The position numbers and the translations under genes are program-made. The notes beneath the pieces were generated by a model that searched no databases, was not told the DNA's origin, and saw nothing but the letters and a program-made list of their open reading frames with translations. From NCBI GenBank assembly GCA_903868125.1, contig CAIPUE010000049.1:1-64000 (forward strand): DNA of 64,000 bases. The letters are read 5' to 3'. Position 1 is the stretch's first letter; each line of letters opens with the position of its first letter. Shown here one piece after another: positions 54,659 through 63,699 of the stretch. This stretch comes from an uncultured bacterium (GTDB lineage Bacteria > Cyanobacteriota > Vampirovibrionia > Gastranaerophilales > Gastranaerophilaceae).

Positions 54659-55516
54659 ATGAGAGTTTTATTTTGTACAGACGGTTCTGAAATCAGTTTA
54701 AATGCGTTTTATAACGTTTCAAAGTTTTTAAAAGACGCAATTATTGATGCTATCTGCGTTATCGATTGGAATTTTTTACCGGATTCCATGAACATTGAAA
54801 ACGAAAATTATTCAAAAGCTTATGAAAATATTGCCGACAGCGTTTTGAATTTTGCCGAAAATCTAATCCAAGAGGAAAATTTTACGGTCGGGAATAAAAT
54901 AAAAAGTTTTGGCTCTGCCGCCGAAGGACTTTTGGAACAATTGACAAAAGAAGACTATGATTTGGTGCTTTTGGGTTCGCATGGTAAAAAAGGGATTCAG
55001 AAATGGTTGGGTTCGGTCTCTCGACAAGTTATTTCTCATTCGCAAGTGCCGGTTTTTGTTAGCAAAAAAAGAACCCAAAGTAATAAAATCCTTTTGACGG
55101 TTGACGGTTCCGAAGAATCATTTAATGCTGTAATGCATGCGGCTAATTTACTTAATTTAAAAGAAACAGAAGTATCAATCATAAGTGTAAAAGAAAATCC
55201 CGAACTTTTACCGATTGAGGCAACTTTGGACCAAAATTGGCTTGATTCTATCGAAAAACAACAACGAATACACGCAACAAAGGCTATTAATAAAGCAAAA
55301 ACATTGATGAATAACGCTCAAATTCAAATTCAAAACGAAGTAATTCTAACGGGAAATCCTGCCCATAAAATTATTGAATTTGCAGAAAACGAAAAAATAG
55401 ATTTGATAATAATGGGTGCCAGAACAAAAACTGATTTATCAAAACTGCTCTTAGGTTCAGTCAGCAAAAGGGTGCTTGAAAACGTAGACAGCGATATTTT
55501 GATTATCAGCAAATAA
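54659..55516 (+). CDS. Tandem universal stress protein, 285 aa
   Basis: Two Usp domains are joined (about 1-137 and 139-285). Each starts with a strand-plus-acidic site (VLFCTDGSE; ILLTVDGSEES) and ends with the glycine ATP motif (GSHGKKGIQKWLGSVS; GARTKTDLSKLLLGSVSKRV). The first motif is one residue shorter than the usual spacing, so nucleotide binding there is less sure. Usp proteins are induced under starvation or stress. AGGAGAT lies 4 nt before the ATG. It is monocistronic and divergent from the sigma factor gene. Confidence 0.93.
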   Translation: MRVLFCTDGSEISLNAFYNVSKFLKDAIIDAICVIDWNFLPDSMNIENENYSKAYENIADSVLNFAENLIQEENFTVGNKIKSFGSAAEGLLEQLTKEDYDLVLLGSHGKKGIQKWLGSVSRQVISHSQVPVFVSKKRTQSNKILLTVDGSEESFNAVMHAANLLNLKETEVSIISVKENPELLPIEATLDQNWLDSIEKQQRIHATKAINKAKTLMNNAQIQIQNEVILTGNPAHKIIEFAENEKIDLIIMGARTKTDLSKLLLGSVSKRVLENVDSDILIISK

Positions 55517-55542
55517 AAGGGAAACGGGAAATATCTGCCGCC

Positions 55543-56382
55543 TTAAATGTCCAATGCCAAGTCCAAGGTCGGGGCTTTTGCAACTATTGCGCTTGAAGAA
55601 ATTATGTCGACGCCTGTTGCAGCTATTTCCTTAACTGTTTCCAAGTTTACGTTTCCGCTCGCTTCGACAATTGCTCGTTTATTGATTAAGTTACACGCCT
55701 GTTTCATTTCGTTAAGCGACATGTTGTCAAGCATAATTATGTCGACTTTACAATCCAAAGCCTCTTGAACCTGTGCCAAAGTATCACATTCAACCTCAAT
55801 CTTATGCGCGTGAGACAAATTTTTCCTTAGTTTTTCTACAGCATTAGAAATCGAACCCGCAAGCTGAATGTGGTTGTCTTTTATCATCGCACAATCAGAC
55901 AAATTAAACCTATGCAACAACCCTCCGCCTGTTTTTACCGAATATTTTTCAAAAATTCTAAAATTAGGGGTAGTTTTCCTCGTATCCGCAATTTTTGCGG
56001 AATAATCGGCTATCGCTTCTTGATATTTCTTCGTTTCTGTCGCAATACCGCTCATTCTTTGTATGTAATTGAGTGCAGTTCTCTCACCCGTCAACAAAAA
56101 TCTCGCAGACCCTGAAATATCAGCGATTTTATCGCCTGATTTAATAAAATCACCGTCTTTGAAATAAAATTTTATCTCGATTTTATTACAAAGTACCTTA
56201 AAAACCTTTTCAAACACCGAACATCCGCACAAAACACCGTTTGAACGTGAATTTAAACTTCCTGAAAGAAAATCACTATCTTCAGCTAAAAAATCCGTTG
56301 TGATATCTCCAAACCCAATGTCCTCTGCAAGTGCTGATTTAACGTGTTTTTCTATTATAAAATCGTGTAAAATTTGTCCCAT
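55543..56382 (-). CDS. nadC: Nicotinate-nucleotide pyrophosphorylase (carboxylating), 279 aa
   Basis: The enzyme turns quinolinate and PRPP into nicotinate mononucleotide. GERTALNYIQRMSGIAT and DTRKTTPNFR (usually TTPGxR) form the PRPP/quinolinate site. Glu/Asp residues in EVECDTLAQVQEAL and IIMLDNMS are conserved. The length is standard. It lies 19 bp downstream of nadB on the same strand, so they form a de novo NAD unit. nadA is not in the window. Confidence 0.95.
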   Translation of the reverse strand: MGQILHDFIIEKHVKSALAEDIGFGDITTDFLAEDSDFLSGSLNSRSNGVLCGCSVFEKVFKVLCNKIEIKFYFKDGDFIKSGDKIADISGSARFLLTGERTALNYIQRMSGIATETKKYQEAIADYSAKIADTRKTTPNFRIFEKYSVKTGGGLLHRFNLSDCAMIKDNHIQLAGSISNAVEKLRKNLSHAHKIEVECDTLAQVQEALDCKVDIIMLDNMSLNEMKQACNLINKRAIVEASGNVNLETVKEIAATGVDIISSSAIVAKAPTLDLALDI

Positions 56383-56401
56383 ACTACCTCATAAACTAAT
56401 C

Positions 56402-58018
56402 TTAAGCCACAAAAACAGGCTCTTTTTCACCTTTTACCACACAATTATGTTCTGCTCTTTCTTTTGTAATCTGATAATCCGTTCTAAAATGTGCCCCGCG
56501 CGATTCTTTACGTTTTTGCGCCGAATCGATTACCAATTGAGCAACCGTAAGCATATTTTTAAACTCATATTCATACTTACTAAAACACTTTGCACTTAAG
56601 GAAAATTCAGACTTGAGCTTTTGTAATTTTTCATCCGCAATTTTAAGCGAAGTTTCATCCCTTAAAATCCCGACATAATCCCACATTATATCTTGCAATT
56701 GACTTTTTAACCCGTCGACATCATACTCAACGTAATCAATTTCTTGAGAATATTTGTCAACAATACTTTTAATTGTTTCATCAATTTGTTTTGGCGGAGT
56801 AAGATTTACGGATTTAAGATAATTTGCTAATTCGTAAGCGCAAACAACACATTCAAGAAGTGAATTACTCGCCAGCCTATTAGCCCCATGGAGTCCGGTT
56901 GAAGCAACTTCGCCTATCGCATAAAGCCCGCGGACAGAGGTTCTTCCCTCTATATTTGTTTTAACCCCACCCATAGAGTAGTGTGCGGCAGGCGATACAG
57001 GGATAAAATCTTTTGAAATGTCAATTCCGTGTTCTTCGCAAATTCTTGTAATATTCGGGAAGCGTTTTTGTAACATAGATTTTTCAAGATGTGTTGAATT
57101 AAGATAAACATTGTCCAAATTTTGTTCTTTCATCTCGTTAAAGATTGCACGGGTTACAATGTCCCGCGGGGCAAGCTCCTTTTTTTCATTGTATTTATGC
57201 ATAAATTCAACACCATTTGCATCAACGAGTTTAGCCCCTTCACCCCGAACAGCTTCAGAGATTAAGAACCTGTGTTCGTTAATTTTAAGCGCAAGCGCTG
57301 TCGGATGAAATTGAATAAATTCCATATCCTGAATTATGGCACCTGCATTATACGCAAGAGCAATCCCATCACCTGTAGCAACAGCAGGATTTGTCGTATG
57401 TTTGTAAAGCTGTCCGAGACCGCCTGACGCCAAAATTACAACAGAGGAATAGATTACTTCGTATTCTTGGGTCAAATCATTAAACGCGACCAATCCTTTA
57501 CATTCGCTGTCTGAATTAACGAGTAAATCTAGCGCAAGAGTTTGTTCATAAACTTCTATGTCGGGATTTTGAATAACTTTTTTTGTCAAAGCTTTTTCTA
57601 TCCCCCTACCTGTCGCATCTCCGCCCGAGTGTAAAATTCTATTTACACTATGAGCTGCCTCAAGAGTTAAAAAGAAGTTGTCGTTGCCGTTTTTGTCAAA
57701 TTCGACACCCAAATCCAGTAAATCTTTGACTACCGCATCTGAATTTTCCGAGATAAACTTTGTAACATTAAAATCGCTCAACCCTGCACCGGCTTTAAGC
57801 GTATCGCTTACGTGCAGACTGGTGGAATCGTTTTTATTTTCGTTTAAAACCGCAACAATTCCGCCCTGAGCGTATCTGGAATTACTTTCACCAAGTTTGG
57901 ATTTTGTAACCAAAAGCAACCCGTCAGGGAGTTTACTTTTTTGTGCTATTTTTAACGCGGCATAAAGCCCTGCAATGCCTCCGCCAATTATTACAGCTGA
58001 ATATTTTGAATGTTTCAT
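56402..58018 (-). CDS. nadB: L-aspartate oxidase, 538 aa
   Basis: The FAD enzyme oxidises L-aspartate to iminoaspartate, the first step of NAD synthesis. The dinucleotide motif IIGGGIAGLYAALK is at the N-terminus. NSRYAQGGIVAV, HSVNRILHSGGDATG, the active-site ISEAVRGEGAKLVD and HYSMGGVKTNIEG are characteristic. I start at MKHSKYS (58016-58018) behind AAAGGAATT, because the upstream 30 residues are not family-like. It is paired with nadC. Confidence 0.95.
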   Translation of the reverse strand: MKHSKYSAVIIGGGIAGLYAALKIAQKSKLPDGLLLVTKSKLGESNSRYAQGGIVAVLNENKNDSTSLHVSDTLKAGAGLSDFNVTKFISENSDAVVKDLLDLGVEFDKNGNDNFFLTLEAAHSVNRILHSGGDATGRGIEKALTKKVIQNPDIEVYEQTLALDLLVNSDSECKGLVAFNDLTQEYEVIYSSVVILASGGLGQLYKHTTNPAVATGDGIALAYNAGAIIQDMEFIQFHPTALALKINEHRFLISEAVRGEGAKLVDANGVEFMHKYNEKKELAPRDIVTRAIFNEMKEQNLDNVYLNSTHLEKSMLQKRFPNITRICEEHGIDISKDFIPVSPAAHYSMGGVKTNIEGRTSVRGLYAIGEVASTGLHGANRLASNSLLECVVCAYELANYLKSVNLTPPKQIDETIKSIVDKYSQEIDYVEYDVDGLKSQLQDIMWDYVGILRDETSLKIADEKLQKLKSEFSLSAKCFSKYEYEFKNMLTVAQLVIDSAQKRKESRGAHFRTDYQITKERAEHNCVVKGEKEPVFVA

Positions 58019-58250
58019 TATAAAATTCCTTTGATTTTTAATATATTTTAAATTAAAAAAACTTTTTTTTCTAGTAGGAGGATTTGAAAAATATTGCGGG
58101 ATTGTCATTCTGCCGTCAACAACTTAAAATTTATAAACAAAAAGCCATAGAGGGCACCAAAAAATCTTTGCAAAAAAATATATTAATGATAAAATATTCA
58201 TGGTGGGACTTTTGCAACAGTCCTGTATTATAAAGAAATAGGATATTAAG

Positions 58251-59579
58251 ATGACTTCAAGTACAAATCAATCGATAAAACCGGTTACGACAACAATCAA
58301 CAGCGCAGGAAATTTACAAATAGGCGGATGTGATTTAGTTGAACTTGCCCAAAAATATGAAACTCCGCTTTATATAATAGATGAAACCACTTTACGGACA
58401 ATTTGCAGAGAATATAAAAAAGCGTTTGCAGGTTATGAAAAAGTTAACATGATGTATGCTTCAAAGGCTTTTATGTCAAAAGCGATTGCGAAAATAATCG
58501 CATCCGAGGGGTTTGGATTTGACGCCGTATCCGGCGGCGAAATTTATACGATACACAAATCGGGCGCTGATATGTCAAAAGTTCTCTTTAACGGGAACAA
58601 CAAATCCTACGACGAGCTTACTTTGGCGCTGGAGCTTAAAGTCGGCAGATTTTCAGTGGATAATTTCTTTGAGCTTTCACTTTTAAACGAAGTCGCAAAA
58701 AGTCATAACAAAAAAGTTGATATTTTATTGAGAATAACTCCGGGGATTGAATGTCATACCCACGAATACATTCAAACAGGTCATTTGGATTCTAAATTCG
58801 GATTTGATTTATCGCAGGTTTATGAGGCAATCGAACTTATTCAGGAACAGTACACAAATCTCAACTTGAGAGGGTTTCATGCTCACATCGGCTCACAAAT
58901 TTTTGAGACAAAAATATATGAGGATGAAATCGAAATTTTAATAAAAGAAATCGCGCTTATAAAAGAAAAATTCGGAATAACTTTTGATGAAATCAACATC
59001 GGCGGCGGTTTGGGAGTCAAATATACAGAAGAAGAATATCCTCCATCTGTTTTTGAAATAGGCAAACTAATTATTAAAGCGCTTAATAAAAATATTAAAA
59101 AGTATTCCATCCCTGCTCCTACGCTTTATATCGAACCGGGTAGAAGTATAATTTGCACATCAGGCGTAACGTTATATTCAATCGGAAGTTCAAAACAGGT
59201 TCCGCACGGCACAAAATACTGGGCGGTTGACGGTGGAATGGCTGATAATCCACGTCCGAGTATGTATCAGGCAAAATATTCGGCACAAGTTGCGAATAAA
59301 CCGAATTGTGAAAATTCACAAAAAGTTACAATAGCAGGCAAATTTTGTGAATCGGGTGACATATTAATCAAGGATATAAATTTGCCTGAGCTTGAAGAAG
59401 GCGATATACTCTGTGTTTTCAACACAGGAGCTTACAATTATGCAATGTCCAGCAATTACAATAGGTTTCAAAAACCCGCCGCGGTACTTGTAAATAATTC
59501 TCAATCTGATATTATTATAAGAAGAGAAAGTCTTGAGGATTTAATATCTCACGACGTAATACCGAACAGATTGGATTAA
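58251..59579 (+). CDS. lysA: Diaminopimelate decarboxylase, 442 aa
   Basis: The PLP enzyme makes lysine from meso-diaminopimelate. The cofactor lysine is in MMYASKAFM. HAHIGSQI, EPGRSII and the C-terminal FCESGDIL and NTGAYNYAMSSNYNRF are the alanine-racemase-fold motifs. The length is normal. AATAGGATATTAAG precedes the ATG. dacA starts 4 bp after its stop, so lysine and cell-wall supply are tied to cyclic di-AMP synthesis. dapL at 33 kb supplies its substrate line. Confidence 0.95.
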   Translation: MTSSTNQSIKPVTTTINSAGNLQIGGCDLVELAQKYETPLYIIDETTLRTICREYKKAFAGYEKVNMMYASKAFMSKAIAKIIASEGFGFDAVSGGEIYTIHKSGADMSKVLFNGNNKSYDELTLALELKVGRFSVDNFFELSLLNEVAKSHNKKVDILLRITPGIECHTHEYIQTGHLDSKFGFDLSQVYEAIELIQEQYTNLNLRGFHAHIGSQIFETKIYEDEIEILIKEIALIKEKFGITFDEINIGGGLGVKYTEEEYPPSVFEIGKLIIKALNKNIKKYSIPAPTLYIEPGRSIICTSGVTLYSIGSSKQVPHGTKYWAVDGGMADNPRPSMYQAKYSAQVANKPNCENSQKVTIAGKFCESGDILIKDINLPELEEGDILCVFNTGAYNYAMSSNYNRFQKPAAVLVNNSQSDIIIRRESLEDLISHDVIPNRLD

Positions 59580-59583
59580 TAAA

Positions 59584-60489
59584 ATGTTGCACGATTTATT
59601 TACTTATTTTCAATCACAGCTTAGGACCATTAACTGGTCTTTTACTTGGTTAAATGTATCCGAAGTTCTAATAATCGTGGCTACGGTCTTTGTATTTTAT
59701 AAAAAATTTATAAAAAATACCCAATCAGAAAAACTTGTAAAAGGGATATTTTTCCTTTTTTTGGCATGGGTTTTCAGCGAAATTCTTATTTCAATAGGTT
59801 TGAATATTTTAGGAATGTTTATCAGGGCATTGGTGACTCTCGTCGCACTTAGTTTGATTGTGATTTTTCAGCCGGAATTGCGAAGATTTTTGGGGTATTT
59901 GGGACAACCCGGATTCATAAGCAAAACTCTCTGGAAAAACCCGACTTCCTGCGGGTGTGAAAAAACAGATGTTATTAAAGAAGTTATAGAGGCGGTCAAA
60001 TATCTTTCAAAATCCAGAACCGGAGCTTTAATTGTGTTCCAAAAAGAAATCAGCGCATCTTCTTACTTTGATGTCGGAACAAAGTTAAACGCGGAGGTTA
60101 CGACTGAGCTGATTTTAACCATTTTTCATCCAAATACGCCGCTTCATGATGGGGCTATGGTTATAAAAGATAACAAAATACTTTCGGCAGGCGTTTTATT
60201 GCCTTTGACGGAAGACCCTAAATTAAGTTGGAAATATGGGACAAGACACAGAGCAGCTATCGGGATGACGGAGGTGAGCGATTCTGCTTGTCTGGTGGTT
60301 TCTGAAGAAACGGGCGACGTTTCAATGTCTATGGATGGAACGCTTAAAAAATATGAAGATTTAACCAGTTTGAAAACGGATTTGGATAATATTTTGGGTT
60401 GCTGCGATTCTGAGGATAAAGACAAAACGACAATTTTTAAGATTAATAATTTAATTACAATTAAAAAAGAAAAAAAAAAGAGCAAGTAA
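59584..60489 (+). CDS. dacA: Membrane diadenylate cyclase (CdaA/DacA type), 301 aa
   Basis: The enzyme makes cyclic di-AMP from two ATP at the cytoplasmic membrane. Three N-terminal membrane helices (about 20-40, 55-75 and 80-98) precede the DAC domain, which has the catalytic DGA in PLHDGAMVI and the RHR in GTRHRAAIGMTE. The Lys-rich tail (IKKEKKKSK) is extra. The order lysA-dacA is unlike the glmM-linked cdaA of Firmicutes. Cyclic di-AMP typically controls turgor, potassium and cell wall. Confidence 0.93.
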   Translation: MLHDLFTYFQSQLRTINWSFTWLNVSEVLIIVATVFVFYKKFIKNTQSEKLVKGIFFLFLAWVFSEILISIGLNILGMFIRALVTLVALSLIVIFQPELRRFLGYLGQPGFISKTLWKNPTSCGCEKTDVIKEVIEAVKYLSKSRTGALIVFQKEISASSYFDVGTKLNAEVTTELILTIFHPNTPLHDGAMVIKDNKILSAGVLLPLTEDPKLSWKYGTRHRAAIGMTEVSDSACLVVSEETGDVSMSMDGTLKKYEDLTSLKTDLDNILGCCDSEDKDKTTIFKINNLITIKKEKKKSK

Positions 60490-60556
60490 AACCATCTGAT
60501 ACAGATTGTGTATTGATTGAGTAGAATAGAAGTGAAAGTATAAAAAGGAGTATGGA

Positions 60557-61030
60557 ATGAAGAAGAAAATTTTATCACTTATGTTGGCTTTAACAATTGT
60601 TTCCCCTGCATTTGCAATGTTTCAATCAGCTAAAGTTTCTAAAGCAAAAAAAATAACCTCCCCCGTAGGCGAACAGGAATTAACACTTGGGATTGTCCAG
60701 AAAGATATTAAAATAGGCTCAACACAAGACGAAGTAGCTATTGCTCTTGGTTCTCCAAATATAGTTACAAGAGATTCCGATGGAAAAGATACTTGGATTT
60801 ATGACAAAGTTGCTTCAATTACATCATATTCTGATAGTGGATTTGGTGTCGGAGCTGGCGGTCTTGGAGGAGGTGGCGGCGGAAATGGCTTTGGTGGAGG
60901 CATTTTAGGTGTTGCTTACTCTAAAAACAAAGGAAATATCCAAACAACACAAAAAACACTAACCGTAGTAATTAAATTTGATAAAAATAATGCCGTAGAA
61001 TCATTCACTTATCACATGAGTAAGTTTTAG
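60557..61030 (+). CDS. Exported BamE/SmpA-like protein with glycine-rich insert, 157 aa
   Basis: A signal peptide ends near AFAM or SAKVSKA. The middle reads IQKDIKIGSTQDEVAIALGSPNIVT and then TWIYDK, the start-of-domain pattern of BamE/OmlA proteins and of other beta-propeller-like outer-membrane assembly parts. A GGLGGGGGGNGFGGG run (about 100-115) interrupts the domain, followed by two strands (TTQKTLTVVIKFD, NAVESFTYH). No lipobox is obvious. AAAAGGAG precedes the ATG. It is the first of three exported-protein genes on one strand. Confidence 0.7.
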   Translation: MKKKILSLMLALTIVSPAFAMFQSAKVSKAKKITSPVGEQELTLGIVQKDIKIGSTQDEVAIALGSPNIVTRDSDGKDTWIYDKVASITSYSDSGFGVGAGGLGGGGGGNGFGGGILGVAYSKNKGNIQTTQKTLTVVIKFDKNNAVESFTYHMSKF

Positions 61031-61042
61031 TTAGGAGAAACA

Positions 61043-61573
61043 ATGAAAAAAGTTCTATTTAGTATAATATTATTAGGGTTAATTTTAAATATTGCCCCAG
61101 TATATGCAAAAAAAGCACAAGGTAGCGATATTCTTAATTCGCAAACGCAATTACAGAAGCGACAATTTCAAACGAGAAATTATGATTGTACAGATAAAGC
61201 ATTAATAATGAAAGCAATGTTAAATGTCTTACAAGATGAGGGCTTTATTGTTAACAATGCAAATCCGCTTTTAGGATTTATTTCGGGCTCAAAAGAATTT
61301 GATGTTTCCGACAAATCTATTGATATATCTAAAGAATTTGGAACAAGTAAAGGTTCTCTTATGTGGAAAGGGGTAAAAGTTGCAACTATAGAATCTACTG
61401 CCAATGTAACAGAATATGGAAAAGAAATAAAAGTTAGAATTAATTTTAAAAGAAAATTATTAAATGTTTACGGCAACGCACAATTTATTAATGAAATTGA
61501 TGAAGAAAATTATTATCAGGATTTCTTCGCAAAAGTTGACAAAGCAATATTTATACAAAAGCAGAAAATATAA
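61043..61573 (+). CDS. Unknown exported protein, 176 aa (paralogue of next gene)
   Basis: A signal peptide (MKKVLFSIILLGLILNIAPVYA) is followed by a soluble domain. The block QTRNYDCTDKALIMKAMLNV then LQDEGFIVNNANPLLGFISG and KEF is shared with the next gene in the same order (see there). The C-terminal YYQDFFAKVDKAIF also matches. AGGAG lies 7 nt before the ATG and 12 bp after the previous stop. I do not recognise the family. The two are likely a duplication in the same periplasmic or outer-membrane pathway. Confidence 0.75.
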   Translation: MKKVLFSIILLGLILNIAPVYAKKAQGSDILNSQTQLQKRQFQTRNYDCTDKALIMKAMLNVLQDEGFIVNNANPLLGFISGSKEFDVSDKSIDISKEFGTSKGSLMWKGVKVATIESTANVTEYGKEIKVRINFKRKLLNVYGNAQFINEIDEENYYQDFFAKVDKAIFIQKQKI

Positions 61574-61575
61574 TT

Positions 61576-62175
61576 ATGAAAAAATTACATTCAATATTAT
61601 TAATACTATTTTTTATGTTCTTCTCTACCTTGTCAAGTGGTGCAAGCTCTTTTAAAAAACTTTCACAGCTTGAGATAAGGGAGGTTCAAACACATATTTA
61701 TGATACTTCTGATAAGCAACAAGTTTTCAAGGCGACTATAAACGCACTGCAGGACGAGGGTTTTTCTATCGTTAATATTGAAGATGAACTTGGTTATATA
61801 AGGGCTAAAAAAGAATTTAAGGGGCGTAGAACAGATAAAAAAAGAGTTACTATTTATTCATTACAACTGGCTTATGCGGTTGCTTGTTCGGTCATTACAT
61901 ATGGTGCAGGTTCTTCTTACCTGATTGCTCCGTCAATGCACTTAAAAAATGAACTTGCCGATAAAACTGTTATAATTGATACTAATGCAAATATTGAGTC
62001 TTTTGGTAAGCAAACTAAAGTAAGATTAACAATGGTGGAAAAAGTTTTAGAAAATGCTGACGGATATTCTTACATTAAATCTTCCCCACGAAAAGTTATA
62101 AGGATATATACTCCTTTAGTTTATCAAGGGTTTTTTAATGAACTCGATAAAAGTATTTTTTATGAGAAGATTTAA
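61576..62175 (+). CDS. Unknown exported protein, 199 aa (paralogue of previous gene)
   Basis: A signal peptide (MKKLHSILLILFFMFFSTLSS) is followed by the same domain: QTHIYDTSDKQQVFKATINA then LQDEGFSIVNIEDELGYIRA and KKEF. The C-terminal GFFNELDKSIFYEK also matches. Compared with its partner it carries an extra hydrophobic stretch (about 103-125, LAYAVACSVITYGAGSSYLI), which may insert in a membrane. It starts 2 bp after the previous stop. A palindrome follows the gene. Confidence 0.75.
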   Translation: MKKLHSILLILFFMFFSTLSSGASSFKKLSQLEIREVQTHIYDTSDKQQVFKATINALQDEGFSIVNIEDELGYIRAKKEFKGRRTDKKRVTIYSLQLAYAVACSVITYGAGSSYLIAPSMHLKNELADKTVIIDTNANIESFGKQTKVRLTMVEKVLENADGYSYIKSSPRKVIRIYTPLVYQGFFNELDKSIFYEKI

Positions 62176-62184
62176 TCAAAGCAA

Positions 62185-62208
62185 GTAGGGTGGGATTGCC
62201 CGACCTAC
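62185..62208. repeat. Palindrome ending in CCTAC, in the other orientation too
   Basis: GTAGGGTGGGATTGCCCGAC followed by CTAC combines features of the GGGTGGG and GCCCGAC members of the family. It lies 10 bp past the stop of the 61576 gene. Confidence 0.65.
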
Positions 62209-62249
62209 TGCACTAATTTATTACTGGCTCACCTCTCACTTTTTACCAC

Positions 62250-62277
62250 TGGACATTTACTTTTATTTTGGTATCAT
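62250..62277 (+). promoter_or_regulatory. Promoter of the YitT-family gene, -10 box 6 nt from ATG
   Basis: TGGACA (62250-62255), a 16-bp spacer, TATCAT (62272-62277), then TTAATT and ATG. No ribosome site is present. The geometry is as at metG, nagZ and the GT2 gene. Confidence 0.5.
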
Positions 62278-62283
62278 TTAATT

Positions 62284-63174
62284 ATGATGAATTTAATAAT
62301 AAGATTATTTTTCTTAGCATTTGGAGCTTTTATAGCAGGATTTGGGCTTGAGGGTTTTTTGATTCCGAACAATATGATTGACGGTGGAATTGTCGGAATT
62401 TCAATTATGTTAAGCTATTTAACCAAAGCAAATTTAGGTGTGTTAATTTTGCTGATTAATCTTCCATTTGTTTTTCTTGCGTTGAAAAAACTTGGCAAAC
62501 TCTTTGTTATACAAACTTTCTACGCTATAGCCATGCTTGGCATTAGCGTAAACGTTTTTCATAATCATCATGCAACAGATGACGTTCTGTTGGCAACTGT
62601 ATTTGGCGGGGTTGTGCTTGGAATAGGCGTTGGAATTGTGCTTAGAAACAATGCGGCAATGGATGGCACAGAAATTCTTTCGATAAGATTAGCCAAAAAA
62701 TCAGGGTTTTCTATCGGCGAAATAATTATGTTTTTTAATATTTTTATTTACACCGGCGCAGGATTTTTATACGGTTGGGATAAGGCTATGTACTCAGTTC
62801 TCGTCTATTTTATAACGTACAAAGTCATTGATATCGTGCTTGAAGGGCTTAACGAATCAAAATCGGTTAACATAATCTCAGATAAATCAGAAGAAATAGG
62901 AAACGCCATTATAAAAAAACTTGATGTGGGAGTTACATATATAACCGGCAGGGGTGGATATACAGGTGCCGAAAAGCAAATAATCTATTGCGTTATTTCT
63001 CGTTTGGAATTGGCAAAATTAAAAGAATTGGTTAAGGTAATCGATAAAACTGCATTTTTGTCTGTCGAAAGTGTTCACGAAGTTGACGGGGTAAGAATTA
63101 AAGAGCAAAAAGCAACGAAAAATTTTGCTAAAAGTGTATTCAGAGTGATGAGACGAAAAAGAAAAAAAACTTAA
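62284..63174 (+). CDS. YitT/DUF2179-family membrane protein, 296 aa
   Basis: Five membrane helices in the first 180 residues (for example FFLAFGAFIAGFGLEGFLIP, LGVLILLINLPFVFLAL, LLATVFGGVVLGIGVGIVL) are followed by a soluble DUF2179 domain (about 190-285) with VTYITGRGGYTGAEKQIIYCVI and SVHEVDGVRIK. That is the standard YitT layout, present in many bacteria without a firm function. The last 20 residues are strongly basic. A TATCAT box ends 6 nt before the first of two ATGs. Confidence 0.9.
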   Translation: MMNLIIRLFFLAFGAFIAGFGLEGFLIPNNMIDGGIVGISIMLSYLTKANLGVLILLINLPFVFLALKKLGKLFVIQTFYAIAMLGISVNVFHNHHATDDVLLATVFGGVVLGIGVGIVLRNNAAMDGTEILSIRLAKKSGFSIGEIIMFFNIFIYTGAGFLYGWDKAMYSVLVYFITYKVIDIVLEGLNESKSVNIISDKSEEIGNAIIKKLDVGVTYITGRGGYTGAEKQIIYCVISRLELAKLKELVKVIDKTAFLSVESVHEVDGVRIKEQKATKNFAKSVFRVMRRKRKKT

Positions 63175-63233
63175 CATCTGGACATTTTACATGAGTTGTA
63201 TTATTATTAGAAAAAGATTAATAGAGGTGGGCA

Positions 63234-63581
63234 ATGGCTAAACATATAGACACAATTCCAATAGAAGTAAGCATCTTGACTGCTGACCATGATATAAAAG
63301 GAACAGTCCATGTTTCAAAATATACAAGTACAAATCGCGAATTAACCGATTTATTAAACGATAAAGACAGAAGATTTCTTGCAGTAACTAACGCCGAAAT
63401 TTATCCCAGAAATTCCGCACAGTCGCCCAGAAGGTATAATTTTTTAGAAATACATATAGATTATGTTTTGATGGTTCATCCATCTACTCAAGCGGTATTT
63501 AAAGAATCCGGCAAGGCACAAGAAGACATTGTACGATTTAGAGATTTGAGAATTAAACTCAACCAAACAAAACCGTTTTAG
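63234..63581 (+). CDS. Unknown small protein, DUF6812-like, 115 aa
   Basis: The sequence alternates strands: IPIEVSILTADHDIKGTVHV, then LTDLLNDKDRRFLAVTNAEI, then FLEIHIDYVLMVHPS. This resembles small beta-barrel proteins annotated DUF6812 (from memory). There is no signal peptide and no membrane helix. AGAGGTGG precedes the ATG. It stands before serA without overlap. A cytoplasmic regulatory or adaptor role is a guess. Confidence 0.7.
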   Translation: MAKHIDTIPIEVSILTADHDIKGTVHVSKYTSTNRELTDLLNDKDRRFLAVTNAEIYPRNSAQSPRRYNFLEIHIDYVLMVHPSTQAVFKESGKAQEDIVRFRDLRIKLNQTKPF

Positions 63582-63633
63582 GGTGAGAAGTTAGTGGTGA
63601 ACGGTTTTAGGCAACAAGCCCGAGGTCGTCAAA

Positions 63634-63657
63634 GTAGGGTGGGTTCACTAACCCACC
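63634..63657. repeat. Palindrome of the CCTACC family, inverted orientation
   Basis: GTAGGGTGGGTTCACTAACCCACC is the reverse of the 18893 copy apart from the loop. It lies between the 63234 gene and serA. Confidence 0.75.
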
Positions 63658-63699
63658 GACAATAAACTCGAGGAAGTAAAAAGGAAAAAGTAAGTAAAG

